Source: Dehalococcoidales bacterium (lineage in GTDB: Bacteria > Chloroflexota > Dehalococcoidia > Dehalococcoidales > RBG-16-60-22). Taken from it: 11,895 bases of DNA. The notes beneath the pieces are model-generated. The model was not told where the DNA came from. It searched no databases and worked only from the letters and a program-made list of their open reading frames with translations. The DNA lies in contig JAUWGD010000043.1 of NCBI GenBank assembly GCA_030606585.1, forward strand, positions 1 through 11,895, written 5' to 3'. The position numbers were made by a program, and so were the translations under genes. Positions 1-6,930 of the stretch are shown in pieces; positions within the stretch are counted from its first letter, which is position 1; every line of letters begins with the position of its first letter.

Positions 1-153
1 GCGGCAACCAACGCCGTAGAAACAGCGGCGAAGACTCTCAAGGATTTGAGAATTGCCGAAATCGAAGAGTTTGATATGCAGATCGATAACGGCAAGATTA
101 TGAGCTACCGGGCTAAAGTAAGAATCTCCTTTAAATATCACGGCAAAGAATAG
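1..153 (+). CDS. Dodecin family protein, C-terminal part (5' end outside window)
   Basis: The frame is open from base 1 to a TAG stop at 151-153 and gives 50 residues. They match the C-terminal two thirds of dodecins: a helix of the type NAVETAAKTLKDL, then a strand with EIEEFDMQIDNGKI, then a last strand SYRAKVRISFKY. Dodecins are small (about 65-75 residue) dodecameric flavin-binding proteins thought to store or buffer riboflavin/FMN in the cytoplasm. The spacing of the helix and the two strands fits the family, and the protein ends where dodecins normally end. Only the first strand and the start codon are missing, lying left of the window. The neighbouring gene is convergent, so nothing here is co-transcribed with it. 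The assignment rests on pattern recognition of the family. Confidence 0.8.
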   Translation, partial: AATNAVETAAKTLKDLRIAEIEEFDMQIDNGKIMSYRAKVRISFKYHGKE

Positions 154-229
154 CTAAACTCGATGCCAAGGCGAGATACCTGTTCTTTACTAACAGTGAC
201 CGAAAACCACTGAAGTTCCTTTATACCTT

Positions 230-928
230 TTACTGTCGCCATCTGGCAGTGGCGCGGTCAAACATCAGGCGCCTTAACAGGATACCCCTGATATCCCGGC
301 TTACTTTCAAGTCATCACTCAGTCCGGCGGTGAGCCTTCTTATCATTATGAGTATAAGCAGGGCGGCACAGCCCCAAATAATTTCCACCGGCTCGCCGAA
401 ATACCAGCTGACAAACGGTAATATCAGAAAGCAGATAAACATGCCCACGGGCAGACTGCGACTGTAAGGACCGCCGACAATGGACATCTCGCCTGATTTT
501 TTGAATTTAGCCATCAAACGGGGTGCGGTCCGGATAAGTAAAGAGATAATGACGGGTATAATAGCCACCAGACCGGGTATGGGAACCAGCGTTATGACCA
601 TTGCCAGGGCGATGCTGTTGCCCTTTTCACCATCGAACTTCGAAAATACGGGCCACATCTGACCGCAGACGGCGGCCAATCCGGCAATAGCAATAATTGT
701 TAAATCGAAACCGAGGAGTTTACCTGCCAGGACAGGCAGGACTCCCTTGACAAATTCACCCAGTACGCCCGCTACCCCGATGATTCTACCCGCCCGGTGC
801 CAGAGATTTTCGTGAAAATCTCCGTCCAGTTCCACGCGGCGGAGCTTCGCCAGCAGGGACAGGTGCGGTATCGAACCGAAAATATAGGAGCCAAGAACCA
901 GTAATATATCAGCCCACATTTTTTCCAT
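230..928 (-). CDS. PlsY-like glycerol-3-phosphate acyltransferase family membrane protein, divergent
   Basis: The protein is about 232 residues from the ATG at 926-928; the frame stays open to an ATG at 965-967, but the 13 extra residues look unlike a membrane-protein start. It opens with a membrane segment ending in GSIPHL, the usual start of PlsY proteins (GSIPFG). Further on it has EFVKGVLPV, matching PlsY motif 2 (D-x-x-KG-x-xPV), and GQMWPVFSKFDGEKGNS, matching motif 3 (GH-x-FP-x-F-x-x-F-x-GGKG). PlsY transfers the acyl group from acyl-phosphate to glycerol-3-phosphate in the inner membrane. About five to six hydrophobic segments are visible, as in the family. Two catalytic signatures are altered: the SGNIGATN loop (motif 1) is not recognisable and the motif 3 His is Gln. 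It may be a paralogue with changed substrate or activity. No strong Shine-Dalgarno precedes any candidate start. The family is fairly sure; activity is doubtful. Confidence 0.7.
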   Translation of the reverse strand: MEKMWADILLVLGSYIFGSIPHLSLLAKLRRVELDGDFHENLWHRAGRIIGVAGVLGEFVKGVLPVLAGKLLGFDLTIIAIAGLAAVCGQMWPVFSKFDGEKGNSIALAMVITLVPIPGLVAIIPVIISLLIRTAPRLMAKFKKSGEMSIVGGPYSRSLPVGMFICFLILPFVSWYFGEPVEIIWGCAALLILIMIRRLTAGLSDDLKVSRDIRGILLRRLMFDRATARWRQ

Positions 929-1059
929 GCTAAGAGGGTAAAGAAAAAGGCAGTGGAATGTCAACATGGAAAGTTATCTTGAGCACGTAATACATGTGGT
1001 TTGAAAATGTACCTCCGATATGCCAACATTTAAATAAACGAGGTAATCGGGAGGCCGAC

Positions 1060-1920
1060 ATGGAAACGAGAAGACTGGGCAGGACGGGACATGAGAGCAG
1101 CATCCTGATTTTCGGGAGTTTCGCGCTGTTCCGGGCGAGTCAGGAAGAAGCCGATGCCGCCCTGGAAACAGCCCTGGATAACGGTATCAACCACATAGAC
1201 GTATCACCGGTATACGGGCAGGCGGAGAAAAATATAGGCTCATGGTTGCAAAGAAACGGGAAGAAATTCTTCCTCGGCTGCAAGACCCACGAACGAAAGA
1301 AAGAGGGCGCCCGGGAAAGTCTCCAGCGCTCGCTGGAAACACTCAATGTCGACCATTTTGACCTTTTCCAATGCCACGGCGTCGATACTATGGATGTATT
1401 GAATACCGTTCTGGGTCCCGGGGGCGCGATGGAAGCAATCCTCGAAGCCAGAGAGCAGGGACTGGTACGAAATATCGGCATTACCGGCCACAATCCGGTT
1501 ACCCAGAACAAGGCGCTGGGGCTCTTCGACTTCGATACCGTGATGTTCCCGTTGAATCGGGTGCATGCCGCCCACCGGACGGACTGGAACGATTGGCGGC
1601 CGCTGCTGAAAACTGCCCGCCGGAAGGATGTCGGCGTTATGGCCATCAAGTCCGTGGCCAAACGCGCCCGGGAAGGCCCGAATGAGAAAGGATATAACAC
1701 GTGGTACGAGCCTTTCGACGAGGCGGGGGAAATCGAGAAAAGCCTGTGGTACACGTTGAGCCAGGACATCACCGCCGCCGTAATGCCCGGCGAATTGCGG
1801 CTGTGGCCGATGGTTATCGATGCCGCCAAAAGGTTTAAATACCTTAGTGACGTGAAGCAGCAGAAAGTAATCGCTGAAGCTTCGCAATACCAGCCGCTGG
1901 CCGGCCCGAAGATGGACTAG
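1060..1920 (+). CDS. Aldo/keto reductase family oxidoreductase
   Basis: A 286-residue (beta/alpha)8 aldo/keto reductase, expected to be a cytoplasmic NAD(P)H-dependent carbonyl reductase. The start is the ATG at 1060, because GGGAGG at 1049-1054 lies 5 bases upstream and the protein then begins METRRLGRTG, a standard N-terminus (LGRTG). The catalytic tetrad is complete: Asp47 and Tyr52 in HIDVSPVYG, Lys75 in LGCKTHER and His106 in DLFQCHG. The barrel then continues through VRNIGITGHN and VGVMAIKSVAKRA. The C-terminal part has ITAAVMPGELRLW, equivalent to the segment near the cofactor adenine site. No C-terminal 4Fe-4S cysteine cluster is present, unlike some related enzymes. The physiological substrate cannot be read from the sequence. 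The next gene follows after 89 bases with its own likely promoter. Confidence 0.9.
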   Translation: METRRLGRTGHESSILIFGSFALFRASQEEADAALETALDNGINHIDVSPVYGQAEKNIGSWLQRNGKKFFLGCKTHERKKEGARESLQRSLETLNVDHFDLFQCHGVDTMDVLNTVLGPGGAMEAILEAREQGLVRNIGITGHNPVTQNKALGLFDFDTVMFPLNRVHAAHRTDWNDWRPLLKTARRKDVGVMAIKSVAKRAREGPNEKGYNTWYEPFDEAGEIEKSLWYTLSQDITAAVMPGELRLWPMVIDAAKRFKYLSDVKQQKVIAEASQYQPLAGPKMD

Positions 1921-1941
1921 CCAGAACCGGAATGAATCGCG

Positions 1942-1970
1942 TTGACAGCTACGGGCTGTTATGATATTTT
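1942..1970 (+). promoter_or_regulatory. Candidate sigma-70 promoter for the selenoprotein gene
   Basis: A perfect -35 box TTGACA at 1942-1947 is followed after 17 bases by TATTTT at 1965-1970 (4 of 6 matches to TATAAT). Transcription would start near 1977, about 30 bases before the ATG at 2010. It sits in the gap between the aldo/keto reductase and the selenoprotein gene, suggesting the latter can be transcribed independently. Confidence 0.4.
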
Positions 1971-2009
1971 ACTGGAAATAACCTCTATCACCGCGAAGGG
2001 AGAGCGTCA

Positions 2010-3239
2010 ATGGTCCGACTTGATGATGTAAGCGAAGAAGAAAGAAAAATGTTATTGAGCCTCCCCTGCCCTACTTTCGAATCGAACCCATGGGTCGGCG
2101 GGCCGCCCCTGAGCGAGAGACGCCTGGCGATTATCACCACGGCCGGACTCCATACGCGTAACGACCACCCCTTCCAGATAGACCCGAACGATTTTTACCG
2201 CGTGATACCGGGTGATGTGAAGGCCAACGACCTGGTAATGTCCCACATCGCTGCGAGCTTCGACCGCAGTGGTTTTCAGCGCGACTGGAATGTCGTCTTC
2301 CCCCTCGACCGCCTCCGTGAGATGGCGGCGGAAGGTATCATCGGCAGCCTGGCCGACTTTCATTACTCCGTCAGCGCCGTCCATAAGCCGGAAGAGTTCC
2401 AGGTGTGCTCGGCGGAAATTGCCGGCCTCCTCAAGAAAGACGGGGTGAACGCCGTTTTGCTCCTGCCGGTCTGACCGGGCTGCACGAGCGCCGTCGGCGT
2501 TCTGGGCCACTTTATAGAAGAAGAAGGCGTGCCGACCACCGGCATCAGCCTTATCCGAGAACACACGGAGACTATCAAGCCACCCCGGGCATTGTGGGTT
2601 ACTTTTCAGATGGGACATCCCCTGGGTGCGCCCGATGACCCTGCCTTCCAGAAAAAGGTGCTCATGGCCGTCCTGGGACTGCTCGAAGCGCCCGGAGAAC
2701 CGCCTGTTCTGGTTGATTTTCCCGAAGACGAACCGGAAAACGATGAAATAACGGTACTTTCCTGTCCGGTGAATTTCGCGCATAGCACAGATGAACCCGA
2801 AGAAACCGACCCGTTACAGGTAGCTTTACGCCGGGAGATGACCGCCATGCGCCCTTGGTATAACATGGCCGTTAATAAACGACAGCGCACCACGGTGGGT
2901 GTCAGCAACATCGAGCTGGAAGCGCTGGGCGACTTTATTTACGCCTTTATCAAGGGTGAGGAGCCGGAGAATCCCCTCAAGGATACGCCGCTGGTCTACA
3001 CACTGAAGTACGCCGTCGAAGATTTAAAGTCCTATTACATCGAGGGTATTACCGCCCAGCCGGGTCAGTCGGGCGCTTCCAGCCAGGTGCTCCAGGACTG
3101 GTTCTGGGAAGAGACGGTGGCCGGTAAAGTGCTCCTGGCCCTGAAGAAAGTCTGCGAGGCGAGTTCCGATAGAATGATGAGCATGGTCGGCTCACACTTC
3201 GTCGTCCCCGGTGATGTCGCCCGAAAGCATGCCGGTTGA
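2010..3239 (+). CDS. Selenoprotein of the glycine/sarcosine/betaine/D-proline reductase B (GrdB/PrdB) family; in-frame TGA read as selenocysteine
   Basis: Two ORFs (2010-2474 and 2529-3239) share one frame and are separated only by a TGA at 2472-2474. Read through, they give a 409-residue protein with selenocysteine at residue 155 in VLLLPV-U-PGCTSAVGV, a U-x-x-C motif like the active site of PrdB/GrdB subunits. Flanking sequence on both sides matches the family: VIPGDV, FPLDRLREMAAEGIIGSLAD and HYSVSA before, EEEGVPTTGISL and PPRALWV after. Homologues in D-proline and glycine reductases use the selenol to cleave an activated substrate reductively. The start at 2010 has GGGAG at 1998-2002, seven bases upstream. 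Residues from about 275 to 409 form a largely helical C-terminal extension not found in the short (roughly 240 residue) PrdB proteins. No Grd/Prd partner subunit is seen nearby, so the substrate is unknown. A chance stop mutation is unlikely because TGA falls exactly at the conserved Sec position and the downstream frame is undamaged. Confidence 0.88.
2472..2508 (+). promoter_or_regulatory. Candidate bacterial SECIS element directing Sec insertion
   Basis: Directly after the TGA, bases 2486-2492 (GAGCGCC) pair with 2496-2502 (GGCGTTC), seven pairs including one G-U, closing a three-base loop GTC at 2493-2495. The loop begins 18 bases after the TGA, within the window at which SelB-dependent bacterial SECIS hairpins place theirs, and it starts with G as is common. 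A weak outer pairing (GGC at 2478-2480 with GCC at 2506-2508) could extend the stem. Bacterial SECIS elements lie inside the coding sequence, so these bases also encode the residues around Cys158. No folding program was run. Confidence 0.65.
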
Positions 3240-3302
3240 AGCCCCGTTGATAAAGCCGTCCACCCTGTCGATTCACTCTAGCGGTTATTACAACTCAACC
3301 GA

Positions 3303-3392
3303 TTATTCACCCATGAACTGCAGGGCAATCTGTCGTGACCTGGCACGATTATCAAATTCAACCAGGACTACCTGCTGGTACTGACCGAGGAT
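3303..3392 (-). pseudogene. YjbQ-family C-terminal remnant (secondary thiamine-phosphate synthase-like)
   Basis: On the minus strand, straight after the TGA of the pyruvate-kinase-domain gene and in the same frame, 29 codons read ILGQYQQVVLVEFDNRARS and then RQIALQFMGE before a TAA at 3303-3305. This matches the extreme C-terminus of YjbQ/UPF0047 proteins (LGTWQGI-x-x-x-EFDGPR-x-RRV-x-V-x-x-GE, ending GE-stop). The preceding roughly 110 residues of a YjbQ protein are absent, so it is the tail of a deleted gene and has no start of its own. The deletion apparently joined it to the 3' end of the neighbouring gene. Recognition rests on a short stretch, but both its termination and its motif order fit. 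Confidence 0.6.
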
Positions 3393-3989
3393 TCAGGGCT
3401 TTTTCTCGGGAGGGGGCATCGGTGGAGGAGGTCCCTGCTTGGTCTGGAGGGGCTTGCAGATAATCTCGGTAATATGCAGTTCAGGGAGTTTCGTGGAAGG
3501 AGCCGCGATAGCCACGATTGCTGTATCCGCCCCACGCCCGGTACCCGTCACGACAACCACCTCCTCGCCGGAGTCCACGCACCCGCCGTCCACGGCCATG
3601 AAAACAAGCTCCACGCAGACCTTCATCCCCTGGCAAAACGTGCGCAGGAGATTGGCCATGACTGTTGGAGTATCCATGCCGTACAGTTTCTCGGTATGAA
3701 ACAGCATGGTGCCGAAGTGAACGGTATGCCCCTTCTCAGCAAGCTCCGAGACCAGCTCCGCCGGAAAGCGCTGTTGAGGAGCCATGAACCCGTACTGGTG
3801 GGGCACCACCACCATTTTTATACCGCTGCCGTCCCAGACCTTAGCCGCCAGGCGGGCCGTCTCACCCCTCGTCGAGGCGAGGATTATTTTCTTGATGCCG
3901 CGGTCTTTAGCCCTTTCCGCGGCAAGCTGCAGGGTTGTCTCCGTGTTTTCCATACCCGGTTTTTCGTAATAAACGATTTTCTCTTCCAA
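3393..3989 (-). CDS. Pyruvate kinase alpha/beta (C-terminal) domain-like protein, TTG start
   Basis: A 198-residue stand-alone protein resembling the C-terminal domain of pyruvate kinase (PK_C fold), of the kind found alone in archaea and some bacteria. Key stretches are KIVYYEKPGMENTETTL, KKIILASTRGETARLAA, KMVVVPHQYGF, LRTFCQGMKVCVELVFMA, TGTGRGADTAIV and ITEIICKP. These domains carry a phosphate-binding allosteric site in pyruvate kinase; the role of the stand-alone form is not established. The start is TTG at 3987-3989, because a perfect AGGAGG (plus strand 3996-4001) lies six bases upstream and the family sequence begins right there. The frame is open for a further 126 codons upstream, but that stretch is antisense to the EthD gene and not homologous. 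After ICKP the protein carries an unusual proline-rich tail (GPPPPMPPPEKKP) and ends where the YjbQ remnant begins, so the tail may be a deletion junction. Confidence 0.82.
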   Translation of the reverse strand: MEEKIVYYEKPGMENTETTLQLAAERAKDRGIKKIILASTRGETARLAAKVWDGSGIKMVVVPHQYGFMAPQQRFPAELVSELAEKGHTVHFGTMLFHTEKLYGMDTPTVMANLLRTFCQGMKVCVELVFMAVDGGCVDSGEEVVVVTGTGRGADTAIVAIAAPSTKLPELHITEIICKPLQTKQGPPPPMPPPEKKP

Positions 3990-4010
3990 GTTCAGCCTCC
4001 TGTTAAGTGG

Positions 4011-4043
4011 ATTATATATTCTACCAGAATACAGCGGTATCAA
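4011..4043 (-). promoter_or_regulatory. Candidate promoter for the pyruvate kinase-domain gene
   Basis: On the minus strand a perfect TATAAT (plus 4011-4016) lies 10 bases before the AGGAGG ribosome-binding site. A TTGATA (plus 4038-4043) lies upstream, but the spacing is 21 bases, which is long. The -10 box is convincing and the -35 pairing is not. This would give a leader of roughly 15 bases. Confidence 0.35.
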
Positions 4044-4055
4044 GCACATCATTCT

Positions 4056-4084
4056 TTGATTTTTAATGAAGGATGGTAGAGAAT
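4056..4084 (+). promoter_or_regulatory. Weak candidate promoter for the EthD gene
   Basis: TTGATT at 4056-4061 and GAGAAT at 4079-4084 are 17 bases apart, with start expected near 4091, about 43 bases before the ATG. Each box matches consensus at four of six positions. It is back to back with the minus-strand promoter at 4011-4043. Confidence 0.28.
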
Positions 4085-4133
4085 ACAGGCACACACAGGT
4101 ATCAAAGACATAGATATGAGAGGGAATAGAACC

Positions 4134-4457
4134 ATGATTAAATCGATTGTGGTGGCACATAGAAAAGCAGGACTCACCCGAGAGGAGTTCAATAGATACT
4201 GGAAAAACGAACACGGGCCTCTGGCAGCCAAGCTTATCCCCGGAGTGAGGAGATACGTACAAAACCACCTGGTCGATATACCGGGCATGGAATACGAGGG
4301 TGACGGTATCGTGGAGATGTGGTATGACGACATCGAGGCCTGGCAAAAATCCATGAAATATATCCAATCCAGTAAAGAGCTAGCCGAGGACGGAGCGAAG
4401 TTCTGCGATTTGCGTAATGCCAGCGTGTGGATAGTCGAGGAGCATGTCATCAAGTAA
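4134..4457 (+). CDS. EthD domain-containing protein (dimeric alpha/beta barrel)
   Basis: A 107-residue single-domain protein. It begins MIKSIVVAHRKAGLTREEF, continues NRYWKNEHGPLAAKL and PGVRRYVQNHLVD, and ends with a DGIVEMWYDDIEAW region. This is the EthD pattern (YRK-x-G-x-s-x-E-e-F-x-x-Y-W-x-x-x-H-x-P-l-a). EthD proteins form dimeric ferredoxin-like barrels; some accompany ring-cleaving or polyketide enzymes, but most have no known reaction. The ATG at 4134 is chosen because GAGGG at 4120-4124 lies nine bases upstream. An ATG at 4116 in the same frame would include the ribosome-binding site in the coding region. The gene converges on the presenilin-like gene with an 11-base gap and diverges from the pyruvate kinase-domain gene. 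Confidence 0.85.
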   Translation: MIKSIVVAHRKAGLTREEFNRYWKNEHGPLAAKLIPGVRRYVQNHLVDIPGMEYEGDGIVEMWYDDIEAWQKSMKYIQSSKELAEDGAKFCDLRNASVWIVEEHVIK

Positions 4458-4468
4458 ACCGATATATC

Positions 4469-5329
4469 CTAAAAAGCAAATTCCGTAATGATAAACCCGA
4501 TGAGAGAAGCGATGGCGATGGGTGGTAAAGCGGGGACGGGTTTATCCTTGAGCCAGAGCAATTGAATCAGGAAAGCCCCCATAAGCCCCACCAGGGCAAA
4601 CGCCCCCACAATCACGGCGCCGCCCAGTCCGGCCTTAAAAAATACGGAAACAGCCAGCATCAGGGGAAAGCCGATATCCCCGCCACCCAGTATAGAGTAC
4701 TCGCGCTCAGCCGACTCCTTAGCTCTTAAATCGCCGAACCGCACGCTGCCCAGCTTCAATTTCCAGTCGCCCATTTGTTTGGGGAAAATAAAGGCGGGCA
4801 GAGTATCGGACTCGGACATTTTATCGGCCATCCAAACCATGAAACCGAAACGCACGGCTACAACGTCATAGACGGCGATAATCAGCATGAAAATCATGAA
4901 GGTTAACGGCGAAAAAAGAAACCCGATAACCGAGCCCAACCCGGAAAGGGCAACGAGCAGGAGAAGGTCGTGGAGCCAGATTCTCGCCCAGAACAGCCAG
5001 ACGATAGCGGCAATGACCGCCAGGGGAGCGGCCGCCATAACCGGCCAGGTCAGGCCGGTGACGATAAACACGCCGTAGCCGAACATCAGGGCAAAGAGCG
5101 CCCGGAATACCAGACGCAACCACCGCAGAGGGATGAAAAAGAGGACCAGACCCAGCACCACCACCACCCCGAAGAAATAGGCGACTATGGGGCCGAGAGA
5201 AACGTCCGGCGAAGCAAACTGGTTCTCTTCGAAAAATATCCGCTCACGGCCGGCCACATACAACGTAAGAGCCAGGGCCATTACCATGACCAGGCCGCTC
5301 CAGAGAAAGGGGCTGAGTTTAGATTTCAT
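4469..5329 (-). CDS. Presenilin/signal peptide peptidase-like intramembrane aspartyl protease (family A22, archaeal type)
   Basis: A 286-residue polytopic membrane protein with about nine hydrophobic segments and all three signatures of the GxGD aspartyl proteases. The first catalytic Asp is in AVYDVVAV (Asp155). The second is in SILGGGDIGFP (Asp218), and the PAL motif is in PVPALPPIA near residue 266. A hydrophilic loop of roughly 40 residues separates the two catalytic helices, as in presenilin homologues. These enzymes cut transmembrane helices within the bilayer, for example leftover signal peptides. The layout fits the prokaryotic presenilin-like family first described in archaea (DUF1119/SPP). 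The ATG at 5327-5329 is used; a GTG directly before it could add one residue. No good Shine-Dalgarno lies within 12 bases. Substrates cannot be inferred from the neighbours. Confidence 0.85.
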   Translation of the reverse strand: MKSKLSPFLWSGLVMVMALALTLYVAGRERIFFEENQFASPDVSLGPIVAYFFGVVVVLGLVLFFIPLRWLRLVFRALFALMFGYGVFIVTGLTWPVMAAAPLAVIAAIVWLFWARIWLHDLLLLVALSGLGSVIGFLFSPLTFMIFMLIIAVYDVVAVRFGFMVWMADKMSESDTLPAFIFPKQMGDWKLKLGSVRFGDLRAKESAEREYSILGGGDIGFPLMLAVSVFFKAGLGGAVIVGAFALVGLMGAFLIQLLWLKDKPVPALPPIAIASLIGFIITEFAF

Positions 5330-5361
5330 CACAATGAAAAATTCCGGGAATTTCTCCCCTA

Positions 5362-5390
5362 ATTATAGAAAAGGGTCAGGTTAAAAGCAA
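5362..5390 (-). promoter_or_regulatory. Candidate promoter for the presenilin-like gene
   Basis: On the minus strand TTGCTT (plus 5385-5390) is followed after 17 bases by a perfect TATAAT (plus 5362-5367), predicting a start near 5355 and a leader of about 25 bases. It lies between the presenilin-like gene and the end of the lipoprotein gene, so the protease would not depend on read-through. Confidence 0.5.
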
Positions 5391-5402
5391 TTGAGGAATG
5401 TA

Positions 5403-6920
5403 TCAGTTATGGGAGGGGGGTTCCAGCCACTCATCACTGTAAGCGACCTCTGTGGGTGACAGTATTTTATCAAGCAGGTCGAACAGGCCGTCAACACTCC
5501 ATAAAACATCTATATTTTTCGAGGGAACCCTGGGGCTATCCGCCAGCCATGATTCTATTACTTCTTCGGCAGGTCTGCCAATATAGTCCTTACCGACACC
5601 CAGGTCAAGCATTATTCCCGCAGTCGCTTCATTGTTCCAGGCATGCCGGAAATACTCGTTATACGCGATTGCCTGTTCTTCTTCCGTCAGAACGTAGGCA
5701 GGCTCGAATTCCAGACCGCCGACGTACAGAGTAACGTGGTGTATCAAGCCCTGACAGGTGCCGGTAGATATGTACTCCTGTGACAATTGAGTTACTATCT
5801 CTTCGCCGCTTTCCCAGTTAGCGATATAGTCGTATCCTGAAAAATCCAGCTGGAAATAGGGACTGTCACCCGTCACCCTGTTATGAGTCGCGAACATGAG
5901 CCTGCCGGAATATCGCTCCTTAATCACCGGCAGGAGCGCCTGCATCCATTCGGTAACGATACCGCAGATTTCCCCTGCGGTCTGGTCGTCCATTTCCCAG
6001 TACCTGGTATCCATCGAAGCCCACATTATCGGCTCGATAACCGGCATAAAGATTTCCACCTGATACTCTGCGGCGAATTCCGCCCATTCCATGACGAAAG
6101 GCGTCAACGCATCGAGGACGGCCTTCCCGGAAACCTCCACCTGCTCCCCGAAAAACGCGTCATGCCAGCCGCGCGAATAGCCTCCGGGCGGGCCCTGGCA
6201 CAACGTAAGTGATACACTCATGCCGCTGGCGTGTGCCGCCTGAACGTACATCGCTATGGCTTCCTTCGAACAGGTCGAAAAGTTTAATTCTGCGTCACAA
6301 TCCAGCGGCACGGTTATCAGGATATTATTGGCGCCGTATTCCTTATGGCGTTCCAGGTCTCTTAACGCCAGTCTGGCCTCCCTGAGCCATATTCCGGAGA
6401 GTATGACGTACCTGTCTCCGGCTGGCTCAGGTGACGGGATACGCAAATCTGAAAATTCAATGGGTTCTATACCAAGCTCCTGACGCAGGTCTGCCAGTCG
6501 TTGTTGAGACTCCGATAACGCGTCCGGCGCCGGACTTAAGTCAGCGTCTATCCTTTTTTGAGCTTCCGCCAAAACGGATATTACCCGTTCCAGCTCCTCT
6601 ATATTTCGCGGTGTAATGACAATATCATCACCGGATAATATACCAGCGATGGTGTTTACGAAATCCCGGGTTACGTTTCCGTATTCCTCGGCGGGATTTA
6701 CCTGAGCGGGCGGCGTTTCTATATCCGCTGTCTCGCTATCCGGCTGCCCCGGTAAAGGCGCCTCTTCTTTTAACGGTCTGTCCGGTTGTTCTGTTGCGGG
6801 GTACTCCGGTTCTGTTACCGGTCCCCGGTCTTCCGAGCCGCCGCAAGCGTTAAGGAATGCCAGACCGATAAAACAGGGCAAAAAGATAAGGAGTATGATT
6901 TTCTGTTTTATAAGAGTCAT
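5403..6920 (-). CDS. Secreted lipoprotein with glycosidase-like TIM-barrel region
   Basis: A 505-residue exported protein. Residues 1-25 are a lipoprotein signal peptide: basic start MTLIKQK, hydrophobic core, lipobox LNAC with Cys26 to be lipidated. Residues 27 to about 80 are a proline/acid-rich, low-complexity spacer, then comes a helical stretch to about residue 155. From about residue 170 the pattern looks like a (beta/alpha)8 glycosidase-type barrel: YVILSGIW, NNILITVPLDC, GMSVSLTLCQG, VEIFMPVIEPIMWASMDT, GRLMFATHN, YDYIANWESGEE and a final TAGIMLDLGVGKDYIGRP. The IEP segment sits where many barrel glycosidases carry the acid/base Glu (NEP-like), so a glycoside-hydrolase role is plausible, but no CAZy family is clear. 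It could instead be a non-catalytic binding lipoprotein. It is anchored on the outer face of the cytoplasmic membrane. The start is fixed by the signal peptide. Confidence 0.75.
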   Translation of the reverse strand: MTLIKQKIILLIFLPCFIGLAFLNACGGSEDRGPVTEPEYPATEQPDRPLKEEAPLPGQPDSETADIETPPAQVNPAEEYGNVTRDFVNTIAGILSGDDIVITPRNIEELERVISVLAEAQKRIDADLSPAPDALSESQQRLADLRQELGIEPIEFSDLRIPSPEPAGDRYVILSGIWLREARLALRDLERHKEYGANNILITVPLDCDAELNFSTCSKEAIAMYVQAAHASGMSVSLTLCQGPPGGYSRGWHDAFFGEQVEVSGKAVLDALTPFVMEWAEFAAEYQVEIFMPVIEPIMWASMDTRYWEMDDQTAGEICGIVTEWMQALLPVIKERYSGRLMFATHNRVTGDSPYFQLDFSGYDYIANWESGEEIVTQLSQEYISTGTCQGLIHHVTLYVGGLEFEPAYVLTEEEQAIAYNEYFRHAWNNEATAGIMLDLGVGKDYIGRPAEEVIESWLADSPRVPSKNIDVLWSVDGLFDLLDKILSPTEVAYSDEWLEPPSHN

Positions 6921-6930
6921 GCTACAGATA

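Noticed and set aside
1140..1829. Antisense ORFs across the aldo/keto reductase gene
   Set aside because: They carry no recognisable domain and are shadow frames of a gene with an intact catalytic tetrad.
2529..3239. Separate gene starting at the ATG at 2529
   Set aside because: It is in frame with 2010-2474, has no ribosome-binding site, and the family homology continues unbroken through the TGA.
3393..3395. Second selenocysteine TGA joining the pyruvate kinase-domain protein to the YjbQ tail
   Set aside because: No member of either family has Sec here, no clear SECIS hairpin follows, and only the tail of YjbQ is present, so a deletion scar is the simpler explanation.
3393..4367. Long 324-residue minus-strand reading of the pyruvate kinase-domain gene
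   Set aside because: The first 126 codons are antisense to the EthD gene and unlike the family; a TTG with a perfect AGGAGG at six bases marks the true start.
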